Positions 50,072-58,107 of a stretch of DNA of 64,000 nucleotides are shown here, one piece after another (within the stretch, counting starts at the first letter, position 1; each line of letters opens with the position of its first letter). Made by a program: the position numbers and the translations under genes. Under the pieces are notes generated by a model that saw only the letters and a list, made by a program, of their open reading frames with translations, searched no databases and was not told the origin of the DNA. The stretch covers positions 3,100,001-3,164,000 of the forward strand of contig NZ_CP013650.1 in the NCBI RefSeq assembly GCF_001466725.1, in the 5' to 3' direction. The stretch comes from Lacimicrobium alkaliphilum. Its GTDB lineage: Bacteria; Pseudomonadota; Gammaproteobacteria; Enterobacterales; Alteromonadaceae.

Positions 50072-50496
50072 GATACCTTGTTCCCTCTATGACGCTGGTT
50101 TTATTGTTACTGACAGGTTGTGCCAGCAATTCAAAACCAGACCTGTACGAAGAAATTGGCGGTTCAGCGACCTTGTCCAAGGTGTTTGGCCTGGCCATCA
50201 ACCGCATCTATAACGATCCGATGCTCGGCCCCCACTTTGAGGGGGTACCTAAGTCTCACCTGCGTAAAATGCTCACCGAACAAACCTGCGCCCTGATTGG
50301 CGGGCCCTGCGAGTACACCGGCAAGGATATGCGCGAATCCCATCAGGAAAGAAATGTTACCGAAGCCGAGTTTTATGCGCTGGTTGAGCATGTACAACAG
50401 GCCATGCGCCTGATTGGTCTGACCTACCAGCAGGAAAACCGTATTCTGGCGGCACTGGCGCCATTAAAAGAGGATATTATCTATCAGGCGCAGTAA
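50068..50496 (+). CDS. Group 1 truncated haemoglobin lipoprotein
   Basis: Small haem protein of 142 residues, unusual in carrying a lipoprotein signal (lipobox LLTGC, Cys18), so it should be anchored in the periplasm. The globin part begins LYEEIGGSATLSKVFG, with the group 1 pattern 'FEGVPKSHLRKMLTEQTCALIGGPCEYTGKDM' (in part) and the proximal His in MRESHQERNVT. Overlap with the DUF3034 gene suggests a joint function, perhaps O2/NO handling at the envelope; that is inference. Confidence 0.88.
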   Translation: MRYLVPSMTLVLLLLTGCASNSKPDLYEEIGGSATLSKVFGLAINRIYNDPMLGPHFEGVPKSHLRKMLTEQTCALIGGPCEYTGKDMRESHQERNVTEAEFYALVEHVQQAMRLIGLTYQQENRILAALAPLKEDIIYQAQ

Positions 50497-50518
50497 TTAT
50501 GGATTGTTGCGCGCAATG

Positions 50519-50546
50519 GCCTGCCTGAATGTGGCAGGTTCATTTA
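50519..50546. terminator. Terminator-like hairpin between convergent genes
   Basis: CCTGCC (50520-50525) and GGCAGG (50533-50538) form a stem with a seven-base loop, followed by TTCATTT. It lies between the globin stop and the receiver-protein stop. Confidence 0.5.
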
Positions 50547-50924
50547 AGCCAGCAATTCTCTGAGTTGGGCCGCAGAAAAAGGTTTTGACAGCAGACCCGC
50601 TATCCTGAGCCCATTTTCATCTGCTGAGCGGCGGGCGGATTCCAGCACCTCGTGCTCAACACCGCTGGTAAGAATGATATCGGCGCTGCAATCCTGCTCT
50701 GCCAATCTCGCCAGTACCTGATTGCCATCCATCTCCGGCATGATCAAATCCAGCGCAATCACATCCGGAAGCCACTCTTCGAGTGCCTGAAAAAAGGCCT
50801 GATGTTCAGTGGTGAATTTCGCTTCCATACCTATAAAACGAGCGATATGCGCGATGGTTTCTGCGGTGAGAGGATCATCATCCAGAATCAGCAACCGCCC
50901 CTTTATCCTTGTCGCCCCTTTCAT
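50544..50924 (-). CDS. Single-domain response regulator
   Basis: 126 residues, only a receiver domain, with acidic residues DDD15-17, phospho-acceptor Asp59 (IALDLIMPEMDG) and a final KPF segment. It has no output domain, so it probably works by phosphotransfer or protein binding. It is divergent from the Hpt/response-regulator pair about 390 bases away and may belong to the same pathway. Confidence 0.88.
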   Translation of the reverse strand: MKGATRIKGRLLILDDDPLTAETIAHIARFIGMEAKFTTEHQAFFQALEEWLPDVIALDLIMPEMDGNQVLARLAEQDCSADIILTSGVEHEVLESARRSADENGLRIAGLLSKPFSAAQLRELLA

Positions 50925-51312
50925 GACCTTACTCGCGTTGAACGCCTGGTAGTTTCAGAGCAAACCTCTGGTGTGCTGTAACACATAACCAACTCCCCAG
51001 ATTTTGTCTGTGCCTCTGCTGACAAAAACGACAAAGGCGAATGGATCCAACTACAAGAGTTGGTCAAAAAAACCTGTCTGTCAAAAATGCCCTTAAGTTA
51101 CAGGTATAAATACTAAAACCTATGTTGTCGGCATCACAACGTACAGACTGTTTATCCGACTATAGTCAGAGGGTAGAGACAAAAAGATGTGCTATTTCAA
51201 TGACGGATAACGATATCACACAACTGAACCGTACGACTGAATGCTGTGACTACCTTTTAATTACAGTTAACATGAACGGATTCCCCTGTTTCTGAGCCTT
51301 TAGGGGGTTCAT
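50925..51312. other. Divergent upstream region
   Basis: About 390 bases between the receiver gene (minus) and the Hpt gene (plus). No gene or recognisable RNA is seen; a 'AGGGGG' Shine-Dalgarno-like tract precedes the Hpt start. Presumably both promoters lie here, but I cannot place them with confidence. Confidence 0.4.
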
Positions 51313-51687
51313 ATGTCAATTAACCTGGCCAAGATTAGCGACTTTGTGGGCGAGCTTACAGAGCAGGAACTCATACAGTTAGTCGAAAGCTTTGAAAGCA
51401 CACTGATAGCCCGCCGCGGTGAGCTACAGGTTGCCCGCGGAGAACGTGATTATTGCCGCATCGTGCGATTAACTCACAACCTGAAAAGTAATGCATTATA
51501 CTTTGGCGCAGAAGAACTACATGAGACCTGTCAGGCAGGCGAGAGACTTTTTAGTTCATCCGGCTTTACTGAAATACAGCTCTCAGATTGGTTCGATGAG
51601 TTTGAGGCGGCTTGTGATGATGTACTACAGTGCATAGAGCAAGTGTTGAAGGACAAACACCATGATCAAGAAACACGAGAGCGATGA
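51313..51687 (+). CDS. Hpt domain phosphotransfer protein
   Basis: 124-residue four-helix Hpt protein; phosphorylated His55 is in RLTHNLKSNALYFGA. It overlaps the next gene by 26 bases. A free-standing Hpt next to response regulators, without a kinase, indicates a multistep relay fed by a hybrid kinase elsewhere. Confidence 0.88.
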   Translation: MSINLAKISDFVGELTEQELIQLVESFESTLIARRGELQVARGERDYCRIVRLTHNLKSNALYFGAEELHETCQAGERLFSSSGFTEIQLSDWFDEFEAACDDVLQCIEQVLKDKHHDQETRER

Positions 51688-52885
51688 AATTCATGTATTT
51701 TTCTACACCACCGATCGTAAGGACGACGAACTACTTATTCATACCCTGCAGGATTCCAAGCTAAAGGTAAAAGTCAGCAACTCTAAACTGGCGCTGGTAG
51801 AATGCCTGAAACAAGAGTTTGGCAAGATCATACTGATTTCTCAGGACGATATTAACGACTCCCTTTCCCTCTACTATCAGTGTCTCGCGCTGGTACCAGA
51901 CAACCAGCTATATGACCATGCGCTGCTCGTGACATGCTCGCGCCAGGACGAAAAACAAGCTTTTGACTACTTTCTCAGCCGCGCCATCGATGATTATCTG
52001 TTGTCTCGGCCCCTGTACGAAGTGCATCGCCCGGTTACCGTCTGCTATCAACAGCTGGAAAAGTTAGGGGTATATCTCAACCATTCAGCCCCTTTACCCC
52101 AGATACAGCCAGGACAGTCACTGCCTGAAGATAAAGGAGAGTTGCTGAAGGTGGGTGTAGAACGCAAGAATCGCCTGAAACTTGAGTTTGATACGCTGTT
52201 AAAAGAGTTTGATAAGACCATATCTGATACCGAAACGTCGCTCCAGCAGAACAAGCTGGACGACAACCTTTTGCTGCACCTGCACGAACAGCTCTCCAGC
52301 CTGAAACATAATAATTTCCGGCCCAGACTGATTCGTTTACAACACTCCGCGCTGGATTTGCTCGATGCTTTGCTGCATAAATTCGCCCCTGACAAGCCGG
52401 CTGAAGCACCAGAACAGATTGATACTGAGGAGGACGCCCATTCAGAAACGTTGCCACTGGAGGTTGATTTACCCACAGCAGAAGATGAACACGCTGATGA
52501 GCACCGGCAGGCAGCCAAAGTATTGTTGGTGGAAGATGACAATGTTAGCGCCATGATGAGCAGCAAGCTATTGAAAAACCTTGGGTTTGATGTTCACTGG
52601 ACAAGCCTGGGGCGCCGGGCGCTGGCCTATCTACAGACCAATCAATACGCGCTGATCCTTATGGATATCAACCTTCCGGATACTGACGGCCTGATGGTTG
52701 CCGACCAGCTCAGCCATATGCAGTGCATAAACAGCAATACGCCTGTGGCCATTCTGACCGGCAACAAGCACAAAAATCTGGTTCAGAGAGCGGCGAAGAC
52801 CGGCGCCAAACACTATATCGTCAAGCCATTACACATCGACACCATGATAAAGCTTTGTCAGAAGTATCAGATTAAAATTGATTAA
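51662..52885 (+). CDS. Response regulator with pseudo-receiver, coiled coil and receiver
   Basis: 407 residues. The N-terminal 130 residues look like a degenerate receiver ('HVFFYTTDRKDDELLIHTLQDSKLKVKV'), the middle (about 160-240) is coiled coil, and the C-terminal 120 residues are a full receiver domain (VLLVEDDNVSAMM; phospho-acceptor in LMDINLPDTDG; KPL at the end). No DNA-binding output. It overlaps the Hpt gene by 26 bases in a different frame, so the two are coupled. Likely partner of the Hpt protein. Confidence 0.85.
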   Translation: MIKKHESDEIHVFFYTTDRKDDELLIHTLQDSKLKVKVSNSKLALVECLKQEFGKIILISQDDINDSLSLYYQCLALVPDNQLYDHALLVTCSRQDEKQAFDYFLSRAIDDYLLSRPLYEVHRPVTVCYQQLEKLGVYLNHSAPLPQIQPGQSLPEDKGELLKVGVERKNRLKLEFDTLLKEFDKTISDTETSLQQNKLDDNLLLHLHEQLSSLKHNNFRPRLIRLQHSALDLLDALLHKFAPDKPAEAPEQIDTEEDAHSETLPLEVDLPTAEDEHADEHRQAAKVLLVEDDNVSAMMSSKLLKNLGFDVHWTSLGRRALAYLQTNQYALILMDINLPDTDGLMVADQLSHMQCINSNTPVAILTGNKHKNLVQRAAKTGAKHYIVKPLHIDTMIKLCQKYQIKID

Positions 52886-52908
52886 GAAAAAGGGGCCTGT
52901 CCGGCCCC
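52884..52908 (-). terminator. Rho-independent terminator, minus strand
   Basis: Read on the minus strand: GGGGCC, loop GGACA, GGCCCC, then TTTTTCTT. It would end transcription of the minus-strand gene at 53166-53495 and overlaps the end of the response-regulator gene on the other strand. Confidence 0.65.
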
Positions 52909-53165
52909 ATAATCAGGGAAACAATACATGTAAGTAAATTCATGTATTGGTACCAGACCACCTTGCCAGGCGGAGTGGTATAAGGTTGGTTCACGAAGCC
53001 AACATCAACAATTATAAAGAGATACTGTTACCTGAATATGTCAGTGTGACGAACACCGGGAAAAGGGTGACCAGCGGCAACGGCGCTGTTACCAGCTGAG
53101 AAGGGAATCATGGCGGCAAAAGCCACAATGCCAGTGCCGCGACTTACCAGTACAGAGCAGAAAGC

Positions 53166-53495
53166 TCAGATAATACTGCCCTGGTGCAGGGTAATGAAGT
53201 ACTTGCTATCGGCCTTGCTGTAATCAATTTTATATTCTTTACCGTTCAGGGTCTGAATAAACAACAGAATTTTTTCTTCACCAAAGAAGTCACTCAAGGT
53301 CACGTCGATAAGCTCCATGTCCATCATCTTGGCCTCGCGCTTATTCTCCGGCAACTTACCTTCATATTGCTTTATACCTTTATAGGTAACCAGAATGGCC
53401 GGCATGTCGTCACCGTTAAGCACTAACAGATCAAACTTACGCAGCTTATGAATAATGGTGTTTCTGCCACTTAGCAGGAAAGGCTTCTCGGTCAT
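53166..53495 (-). CDS. Hypothetical 109-residue protein
   Basis: Small soluble protein with no signal or membrane segment. N-terminal 'FLLSGRNTIIHKLRKFDLLVLNGDDMPAILVTYKGIKQYEG' and a C-terminal beta-rich part ('LFIQTLNGKEYKIDYSKADSKYFITL'). I do not recognise the family. It stands alone, with a good terminator downstream at 52884-52908. The region between (52909-53165) contains a small inverted repeat AATACATG/CATGTATT but no gene. Confidence 0.6.
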   Translation of the reverse strand: MTEKPFLLSGRNTIIHKLRKFDLLVLNGDDMPAILVTYKGIKQYEGKLPENKREAKMMDMELIDVTLSDFFGEEKILLFIQTLNGKEYKIDYSKADSKYFITLHQGSII

Positions 53496-53627
53496 CTTAA
53501 TCCCCGTTGCAACAGGCTAATGCCCCTTGGGCTAGTTGTTATTGTAAACAGAAAGATACCAGAGTTTTTCTGTTATACCAACAGATTACCTATTCACCGT
53601 TACAGTAGCCTGGCCTGAGTGCGACCC

Positions 53628-54440
53628 TTATATCCACTCGATAACAGACTGATGCAGGTTACTCAGTACCATCTCACAGCTTTCTGTTTCTCCTGGCTGG
53701 AAGGTACAGCTGTTGGCCTTATTCAGCTCAATCCCCTGTAACAGACGATCGATGTGGAACACCAGCGTATTGGCCGCGCCCTTTGGCCGGGCCAGATCAA
53801 ACTCGAGCAGATCGGCCTTGTAACAGGGCTCAGAGGCCTCCTGATTATTGGCGCAGTCTACTCCCCCAAGATGAAACGCCCAGCTGTCAGACACTGAGCT
53901 CAGTTCGATACGGGCAAACTTGTGCCCCGAATGCACCGACCAGAACATACTGGACAGGTTCAGCGGTGAAGGTTGCGTGAGCGGATTCTGATTGCCTGAA
54001 TTTACCGGCACGCCCAGCGCAAACTGCAAGCGCTCTATATCGCCCAGATCCACTTCTTTACTAAAACGTATCTGATGATTACCCGGCATTTCACCGCCAC
54101 GCCAACAATCTTTTTGCTCAATGGAAACCAGCACCAGATCGTCGGTCTGCCATTTGCTGTTCTCCAGCTTCAGTGATTGCCCATTCTGGTCCCGAAAATC
54201 ACTCAGATAAAACTTCGAATGCTCCAGATACCAGCCACCACCGCTCATACCCAGCGCGGTGCCACAGGGCACCGGATGACCATCGTATCTGAGTTCTACG
54301 TTAAGACGGGGGGGCGAGGAAGCGAAAAAACTACAGCCTGACAAGGTCAGTAAACCAATCAGCCAGGCCACCAGTAACCTTGAGGTCCGGCCATGTAAAC
54401 TTTGCAACAGTGCTGTAGGTAACTTGAAGGGTTTTATCAT
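53628..54440 (-). CDS. MbnP-like lipoprotein (four-Cys metallo-mystery-pair family)
   Basis: 270 residues with a lipoprotein signal (lipobox LTLSGC, Cys36). The body has the pattern of the MbnP / 'metallo-mystery pair' four-Cys family: GHPVPCGT near the start, 'LSSMFWSVHSGHKFARIEL', 'FHLGGVDC' and paired late Cys. Such proteins bind copper and normally have a neighbouring di-haem cytochrome peroxidase-like partner (MbnH). No partner gene is visible on either side. Family call is by motif pattern. Confidence 0.75.
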   Translation of the reverse strand: MIKPFKLPTALLQSLHGRTSRLLVAWLIGLLTLSGCSFFASSPPRLNVELRYDGHPVPCGTALGMSGGGWYLEHSKFYLSDFRDQNGQSLKLENSKWQTDDLVLVSIEQKDCWRGGEMPGNHQIRFSKEVDLGDIERLQFALGVPVNSGNQNPLTQPSPLNLSSMFWSVHSGHKFARIELSSVSDSWAFHLGGVDCANNQEASEPCYKADLLEFDLARPKGAANTLVFHIDRLLQGIELNKANSCTFQPGETESCEMVLSNLHQSVIEWI

Positions 54441-54694
54441 TATCAGTTTATACAGAGCCAGGGCGCAACCACTAAACCCCTATGATGCGTGTTTGATACC
54501 ATGCCCGTCAAGATGCATTAACCTATTGGCAGCATCAATAAATCCGAATCACACACTCTGTTACAAAACTGCCCGCCACAGGCAGGCTAGCACTGTTGGA
54601 ACTGGCAAAGATCGGCCGATTATAGTAACCTCGCCTGCCATTTTGTGAGCAAAAATCCGTTCTGACCACTCTGACCTTACAAGGAGCGTATCTT

Positions 54695-56104
54695 ATGAAT
54701 AAAGGCCTGTTAATCGGCGCCGCAGTGGTAGTGGCTGCACTCGCCATTTCCCCTAAATACATCGGCACAGAAGTCGAAAAAAGTCTGCAGCACAATGCTG
54801 TTCAAATCAGCCAGTTGCCCGGCTACCAGTTGGAAGTCACCACGCTGGAGCAAAGCTGGTTTAATACCCGCGCCACACTGACCCTTGCAATGGATATAAC
54901 CGAAATGGGAGCTGGTGAAGCAGAAACCGCACTCGAATTGCCGGAAATTACTATTGATCTGGATATCAATCATGGCCCCTTGCTGTTCAGCGGATTAGGT
55001 GCGGTGGGTGTGGCTGACTGGACCGCCACAGTTGATGGCCAGGAACTCAGAGAACACCTGAGCTGGCCCGCAGAAACCCCCTTTTACCGTATTCAGGGTG
55101 TAACGGGGTTATCCGGTAACAGCAGCTTTCAGGATATGTTCAGCGCCTTTGAAGGCAAACAAACCGAACTATTGTCATCAATGAGCTTCAGCGGCTATGT
55201 TGGCAGCGGCGAGATTACCGGCGATGAAATTCGCTATTACGGCGCCGCCGACTCGCTGACCCTGCAAAGCGAGAAGCTGAATATCACCAGCCAGCAACTG
55301 GCGGTTAATCTGCAAGCCGAGGCCGATTTTGCCAGCATGCTGCGGGGTGAGTTTTATGACAGCGACACCCTATTCAGCCTCGAAAAACTCAATATCACTA
55401 ATAGCCAGTCTGCCCAACCCATTATCCTGGACGGCCTGAAGTTCCGTGCTCAGAGTCAGGTTAACCATGAAGAAGAAACGGGCAATATCGCGCTGGATTA
55501 TCGTCTGGCGACCCTGACAATGCCGGAGTTTAATGCCAGTGATTTGCAACTGGCCATGGATGTCAGCCAGATCAGCCTGGATTTTCTGAAAGCTTACCAG
55601 GAGTTTATCCGCAATCTGGCTGCCACAGATCCACAGCAGTTAGAACAGGCCACTCAGGCGTTTATGCTGGATAACCTGTTGATGGTGCTGACACCGGAGC
55701 CGGAACTGAATATCACCAGCCTTAAGGGCACCCTGCCCCAGGGCGATTTTAACGGTTATCTGAACAGTAAACTGGTGAATATCGACAGCCTGCCAAAGAA
55801 TATGGCCGACAAAGGCTTCTGGATAAAGCACACACTGGCCGATGCCCAGGTGCAGATGGACAAAGAAGTCGCCGAATGGCTCGCGGCCCGGCAGATGCTC
55901 AACCAGTTGAAAACCTCTGTGCCGCCACAACAGTGGGATCAGGCGCAAATGGAACAGCTGGCCAGACAGCAGGCGCCGGTGATGCTGGAAAACCTGTCAA
56001 AACAAGGCATGCTCAGCCAGACCGAAGAGGGGTATCAGGCAGTATTCAGCCTTAAAGACGGCGAAGCCAATCTGAACGGCACCGCCATTCCTCTGCCCAT
56101 GTAA
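54695..56104 (+). CDS. DUF945 (YdgA-like) protein
   Basis: 469-residue protein with an N-terminal signal anchor (MNKGLLIGAAVVVAALAIS) and a long periplasmic beta/helix body. The start pattern 'YIGTEVEKSLQHNAVQISQLPGYQLEVTTLEQSWFNTRATL' (in part) is typical of DUF945/YdgA, function unknown. AAGGAG precedes the ATG. A strong terminator follows at 56111-56137. Confidence 0.85.
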   Translation: MNKGLLIGAAVVVAALAISPKYIGTEVEKSLQHNAVQISQLPGYQLEVTTLEQSWFNTRATLTLAMDITEMGAGEAETALELPEITIDLDINHGPLLFSGLGAVGVADWTATVDGQELREHLSWPAETPFYRIQGVTGLSGNSSFQDMFSAFEGKQTELLSSMSFSGYVGSGEITGDEIRYYGAADSLTLQSEKLNITSQQLAVNLQAEADFASMLRGEFYDSDTLFSLEKLNITNSQSAQPIILDGLKFRAQSQVNHEEETGNIALDYRLATLTMPEFNASDLQLAMDVSQISLDFLKAYQEFIRNLAATDPQQLEQATQAFMLDNLLMVLTPEPELNITSLKGTLPQGDFNGYLNSKLVNIDSLPKNMADKGFWIKHTLADAQVQMDKEVAEWLAARQMLNQLKTSVPPQQWDQAQMEQLARQQAPVMLENLSKQGMLSQTEEGYQAVFSLKDGEANLNGTAIPLPM

Positions 56105-56110
56105 TCAGAT

Positions 56111-56137
56111 AAAGGTGCCGGCACCACCGGCACCTTT
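56111..56137 (+). terminator. Rho-independent terminator after the DUF945 gene
   Basis: AAAGGTGCCGG, loop CACCA, CCGGCACCTTT: an eleven-pair stem counting the A/T end. It separates the chromosome gene from the tRNA. Confidence 0.75.
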
Positions 56138-56216
56138 ATACCTGCGCGCAGCCCGGACCCAGAGCAAAAAAACGTTTAAATATTCGCCTTTTGATCGGCC
56201 CGCAGCAGGCAAAGTG

Positions 56217-56245
56217 ATGACATCACAAAAAAAACTGCTTATACT
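56217..56245 (+). promoter_or_regulatory. Predicted promoter of tRNA-Ile2
   Basis: ATGACA, a 17-base spacer and TATACT, each five of six to the sigma-70 consensus. The start point would be about 40 bases before the tRNA. Confidence 0.6.
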
Positions 56246-56292
56246 GCGCACCGCTTTGCAGCCATCTGGCGGCAACATATCACATCAAAAAT

Positions 56293-56369
56293 GGCCCTTT
56301 AGCTCAGTTGGTTAGAGCACCCGACTCATAATCGGTAGGTCCCCAGTTCAAGTCTGGGAGGGGCCACCA
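56293..56369 (+). tRNA. ileX: tRNA-Ile2 (anticodon CAT, read as lysidine-AT)
   Basis: A 77-base cloverleaf with encoded CCA: acceptor GGCCCTT/AGGGGCC, D-arm GCTC/GAGC, anticodon loop CTCATAA, T-arm CCCAG/CTGGG. The CAT anticodon together with the GGCCC acceptor end and GACTCATAATC anticodon arm matches the minor isoleucine tRNA (lysidine-modified) rather than Met tRNAs. Sequence character changes right after its 3' end, so it is probably the insertion site of the island that follows. Confidence 0.9.
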
Positions 56370-56426
56370 TCTTTAAAGGCTTCAAGCCGATAGCACTCAC
56401 TAACAAAAATTCAAAATCCTTATTTT

Positions 56427-56467
56427 TGTAGCAGGTTTGTAGCTCTGACTCTGTCTACATTTTGCTA
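56427..56467. other. Possible recombination arm sites next to the tRNA
   Basis: TGTAGC occurs twice (56427-56432, 56438-56443) and is followed by inverted TCTAC/GCTAC words up to 56467. Short repeats like these next to a tRNA 3' end often serve as integrase arm or excisionase sites. I saw no second copy of the tRNA 3' end in the window. Confidence 0.3.
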
Positions 56468-56534
56468 CCGACTATAATCAGGTAAGAAAATCCGTTACGC
56501 TGTGCACAGTTAACCTCTTAATGACTGGGCAATT

Positions 56535-58106
56535 ATGGATGAAATAAGAATTGAGGGATTGCGTTCCCTTCGTGATACTGGCTTGGTAAGCCTAAAACCA
56601 ATAACTATTCTGGTCGGCAACAACAGTTCGGGAAAAAGTACTTTCCTCAGAGCGTTTCCTTTACTTAGACAAAGTGTAGAGAAAAAAACAAGGGGACCTA
56701 TTCTTTGGAATGGATCTTACACTGACTTTGAATCTTTCGATACTTCACTTCACAAGAGTGACAACGAGGATAACAATAAAGACGCCAGAGAAATCTGCTT
56801 TACCTTCAAAATCCCAGCAAGAGACTTCAGGAGGGGTTACTACACTAATCAAAGATATCCATCTTATGAGAAGCCTATAGAGATAGATGCAAAAATATTT
56901 ATAAGACCTGCTAAAGACAAAAAAACCTGTTATACACACATATATGACATGAGTGTATTGGATCACAAGTTTAGCTTCACTTTAGATGAAGATGGAGTTA
57001 TAACTGACGTATCATCCTCAAAAATAACTTGGCCCCTAAAAAAGGCTCAACTGAAATATCAACAAAGTATTGCAGATAGCTTGTTGCCGGTACTTGCGAC
57101 CCCCAGAACTGGTATTTACTTTTCCGAATTAGGCGAAAATGATATTGTCCAAAACCTGTTTACCATTATCTCAGACAAAATCAAACTAGAGAGCGGTAGT
57201 TCTAGTGATACAAAATGTAGAAAGTTTACTCGTGTTTTGGTCGAGAACTATGGAGACTCCAACCATAAATTAAAGTTAATGAAACTCTTCAACTCTACTG
57301 CCAAGTGGACTAATCGAGTGCAAGAATGGAGTATTCATGATGAGGAATTTCAATACCTTTCATCTCTAATAGATCTCGTATACATATTGCGACAGTCATT
57401 TTATTTAAATCAGAAGATCAGTGAGGAGCTACGTGGAGTAAGGTATGTAGCACCGATAAGGGCGTCTACTGCAAGATACTATAGATATCAAGATTTGAGC
57501 GTCGATGAATTAGACCACTTAGGCGAAAATATAGGAATGTTCCTCTCAAACATTCCAAAAAGGTGGAAGAAAACTCTTGACGAATGGACTAGCAAGAAAT
57601 TTAATTTTGTAATAGACGATACAATGTCTATGAGCCATGTCGCAATCGGTATAAGGCATAGTGATTCTAGACACACTGACAATGTTGCCGACATGGGATT
57701 TGGCTACTCACAAATTCTCCCAATAATAATTCAGCTTTGGGCAGTTAGCTCTGGATATGAAAAAAGTAGAGAAAGCAGAGGGAATAAGAGTATTATTTTT
57801 GCGATCGAGCAGCCAGAGTTGCATCTACATCCGCTTATGCAAGCTAACTTATCTGTTGCCTTTTCTGAATCTGTAAAACTCGCTAGAGAAAACAAAATAG
57901 ATCTAAGGATAATTCTAGAAACTCACAGTCCCTCCCTGATTTCAAAGTTAGGAGATTTGATTGCCACTAATGAGTTCGATAATAGTGATTGCTCTGTAAT
58001 TCTATTTGAAAAGCAATCAGGTAGTCGGGAAACTCAGTTGAAATATTCATATTTTAATAACGACGGCGAGCTTAAAGACTGGCCGGTAGGCTTTTTCCAT
58101 TATTAA
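56535..58106 (+). CDS. AAA/ABC-type ATPase, first gene of a two-gene putative defence module
   Basis: 523-residue SMC/ABC-like ATPase of the OLD/AAA15-AAA21 group. Walker A GNNSSGKST at residues 28-36 follows 'FRSLRDTGLVSLKPITILV'-like start (residues 8-27). The C-terminal half has the Walker B/D-loop IEQPELHLHP (about 424-433) with Glu in place of the first Asp, and the switch His in LETHSPSL (464). The end, DGELKDWPVGFF, is like the tail of DUF3696-type ATPases. The gene is clearly more AT-rich than the chromosome upstream. It is one base from the TOPRIM-like gene. ATPase-plus-TOPRIM pairs such as PARIS (AriA/AriB) are anti-phage systems; defence function here is inference. Confidence 0.85.
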   Translation: MDEIRIEGLRSLRDTGLVSLKPITILVGNNSSGKSTFLRAFPLLRQSVEKKTRGPILWNGSYTDFESFDTSLHKSDNEDNNKDAREICFTFKIPARDFRRGYYTNQRYPSYEKPIEIDAKIFIRPAKDKKTCYTHIYDMSVLDHKFSFTLDEDGVITDVSSSKITWPLKKAQLKYQQSIADSLLPVLATPRTGIYFSELGENDIVQNLFTIISDKIKLESGSSSDTKCRKFTRVLVENYGDSNHKLKLMKLFNSTAKWTNRVQEWSIHDEEFQYLSSLIDLVYILRQSFYLNQKISEELRGVRYVAPIRASTARYYRYQDLSVDELDHLGENIGMFLSNIPKRWKKTLDEWTSKKFNFVIDDTMSMSHVAIGIRHSDSRHTDNVADMGFGYSQILPIIIQLWAVSSGYEKSRESRGNKSIIFAIEQPELHLHPLMQANLSVAFSESVKLARENKIDLRIILETHSPSLISKLGDLIATNEFDNSDCSVILFEKQSGSRETQLKYSYFNNDGELKDWPVGFFHY

Positions 58107-58107
58107 T

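Noticed and set aside
56293..56369. tRNA-Met (anticodon CAT)
   Set aside because: The GGCCC...GGGGCC acceptor stem and the GACTCATAATC anticodon arm match tRNA-Ile2 rather than elongator or initiator Met tRNAs.
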